From: Semisulcospira habei
Taxonomy: Eukaryota > Mollusca > Gastropoda > Semisulcospiridae
Length of the DNA: 64,000 nucleotides
NCBI GenBank assembly: GCA_036245525.1
Contig: BTPG01000005.1
Location: forward strand, 123,608,558 to 123,672,557
Reading direction: 5' to 3'
Position 1 is the first letter of the stretch. Each line of letters opens with the position of its first letter. Of this stretch, positions 63,906-64,000 are shown piece by piece. The translations under genes were made by a program, and so were the position numbers. Below the pieces are notes generated by a model. It did no database searches. It had not been told where the DNA came from and saw nothing but the letters and a program-made list of their open reading frames with translations.

Positions 63906-64000
63906 TTTACCTCCTTAACGCATGCAACCAACGGTACTGTAATCAGTTCCGGTGGCTGCATGCACACTGATTTGGGTTTAAGGTCTTTTGCCACCACGAA

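Overview
The window is eukaryotic, AT-leaning, repeat-packed intergenic and intronic DNA from a marine invertebrate, most likely a mollusc and probably a gastropod. That assignment is inference. It rests on a lophotrochozoan-style neuropeptide GPCR exon, RTE-like retrotransposons, tRNA-derived SINEs ending in CCAACCAACC, very long TG and CT microsatellites, and more than 100 short foldback elements. There are no operons, rRNAs, CRISPR arrays or bacterial features.

Host coding content is tiny. One convincing exon lies at 46892-47266 on the minus strand. It encodes the N-terminus, TM1 and TM2 of a rhodopsin-class peptide receptor of orexin/allatotropin-receptor type, with a Kozak start, an upstream in-frame stop and a GTAAG donor. 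A decayed minus-strand copy of a multi-copy invertebrate protein family of unknown function lies at 52139-52931. All other protein similarity is from broken non-LTR retrotransposons. Two are RTE-like copies (9338-11603 plus strand; 13900-17042 minus strand) with GATA-type tails and target-site duplications. Two are 3' fragments of a second clade with a C-terminal CCHC finger (33535-34356 minus; 37953-38354 plus).

The dominant feature is foldback MITEs, named here by letter. TTAA-flanked families: A (about 205 bp, core arms ending in GGCGCC), B (about 190-225 bp, core CTCATGAGCCCC), C (84 bp, CCCTTTGG ends), D (about 73 bp, CTCATTC ends) and K (CCCTTGAACTCCC ends). Other families: E (cccagtaagc ends), F (ctggtctgtg ends), G (cagttgcatgag ends), H (tttgacaaaa ends), I (TATACTGACGAG ends, TA-type) and J and L (larger inverted repeats). 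The TTAA flank with CCCTT-type ends suggests piggyBac-like mobilisation.

Layout: 1-9.2 kb is MITEs, a widespread marine interspersed repeat and TG tracts. 9.2-17.1 kb holds the two RTE copies, the second in a three-deep nest (A and RTE inside B). 17-33 kb is MITEs, a SINE interrupted by an A element, and the J inverted repeat. 33-39 kb holds the second LINE clade and more MITEs. 39-46 kb is a B-rich stretch, minisatellites and a compound CT/TG tract. 46-53 kb holds the GPCR exon, further MITEs and the decayed unknown-family gene. 53-64 kb is a GTTG/GTTA tract followed by dense A and B elements. Nested insertions with recoverable empty sites give target duplications and relative ages. Many hairpins carry matched substitutions in both arms.
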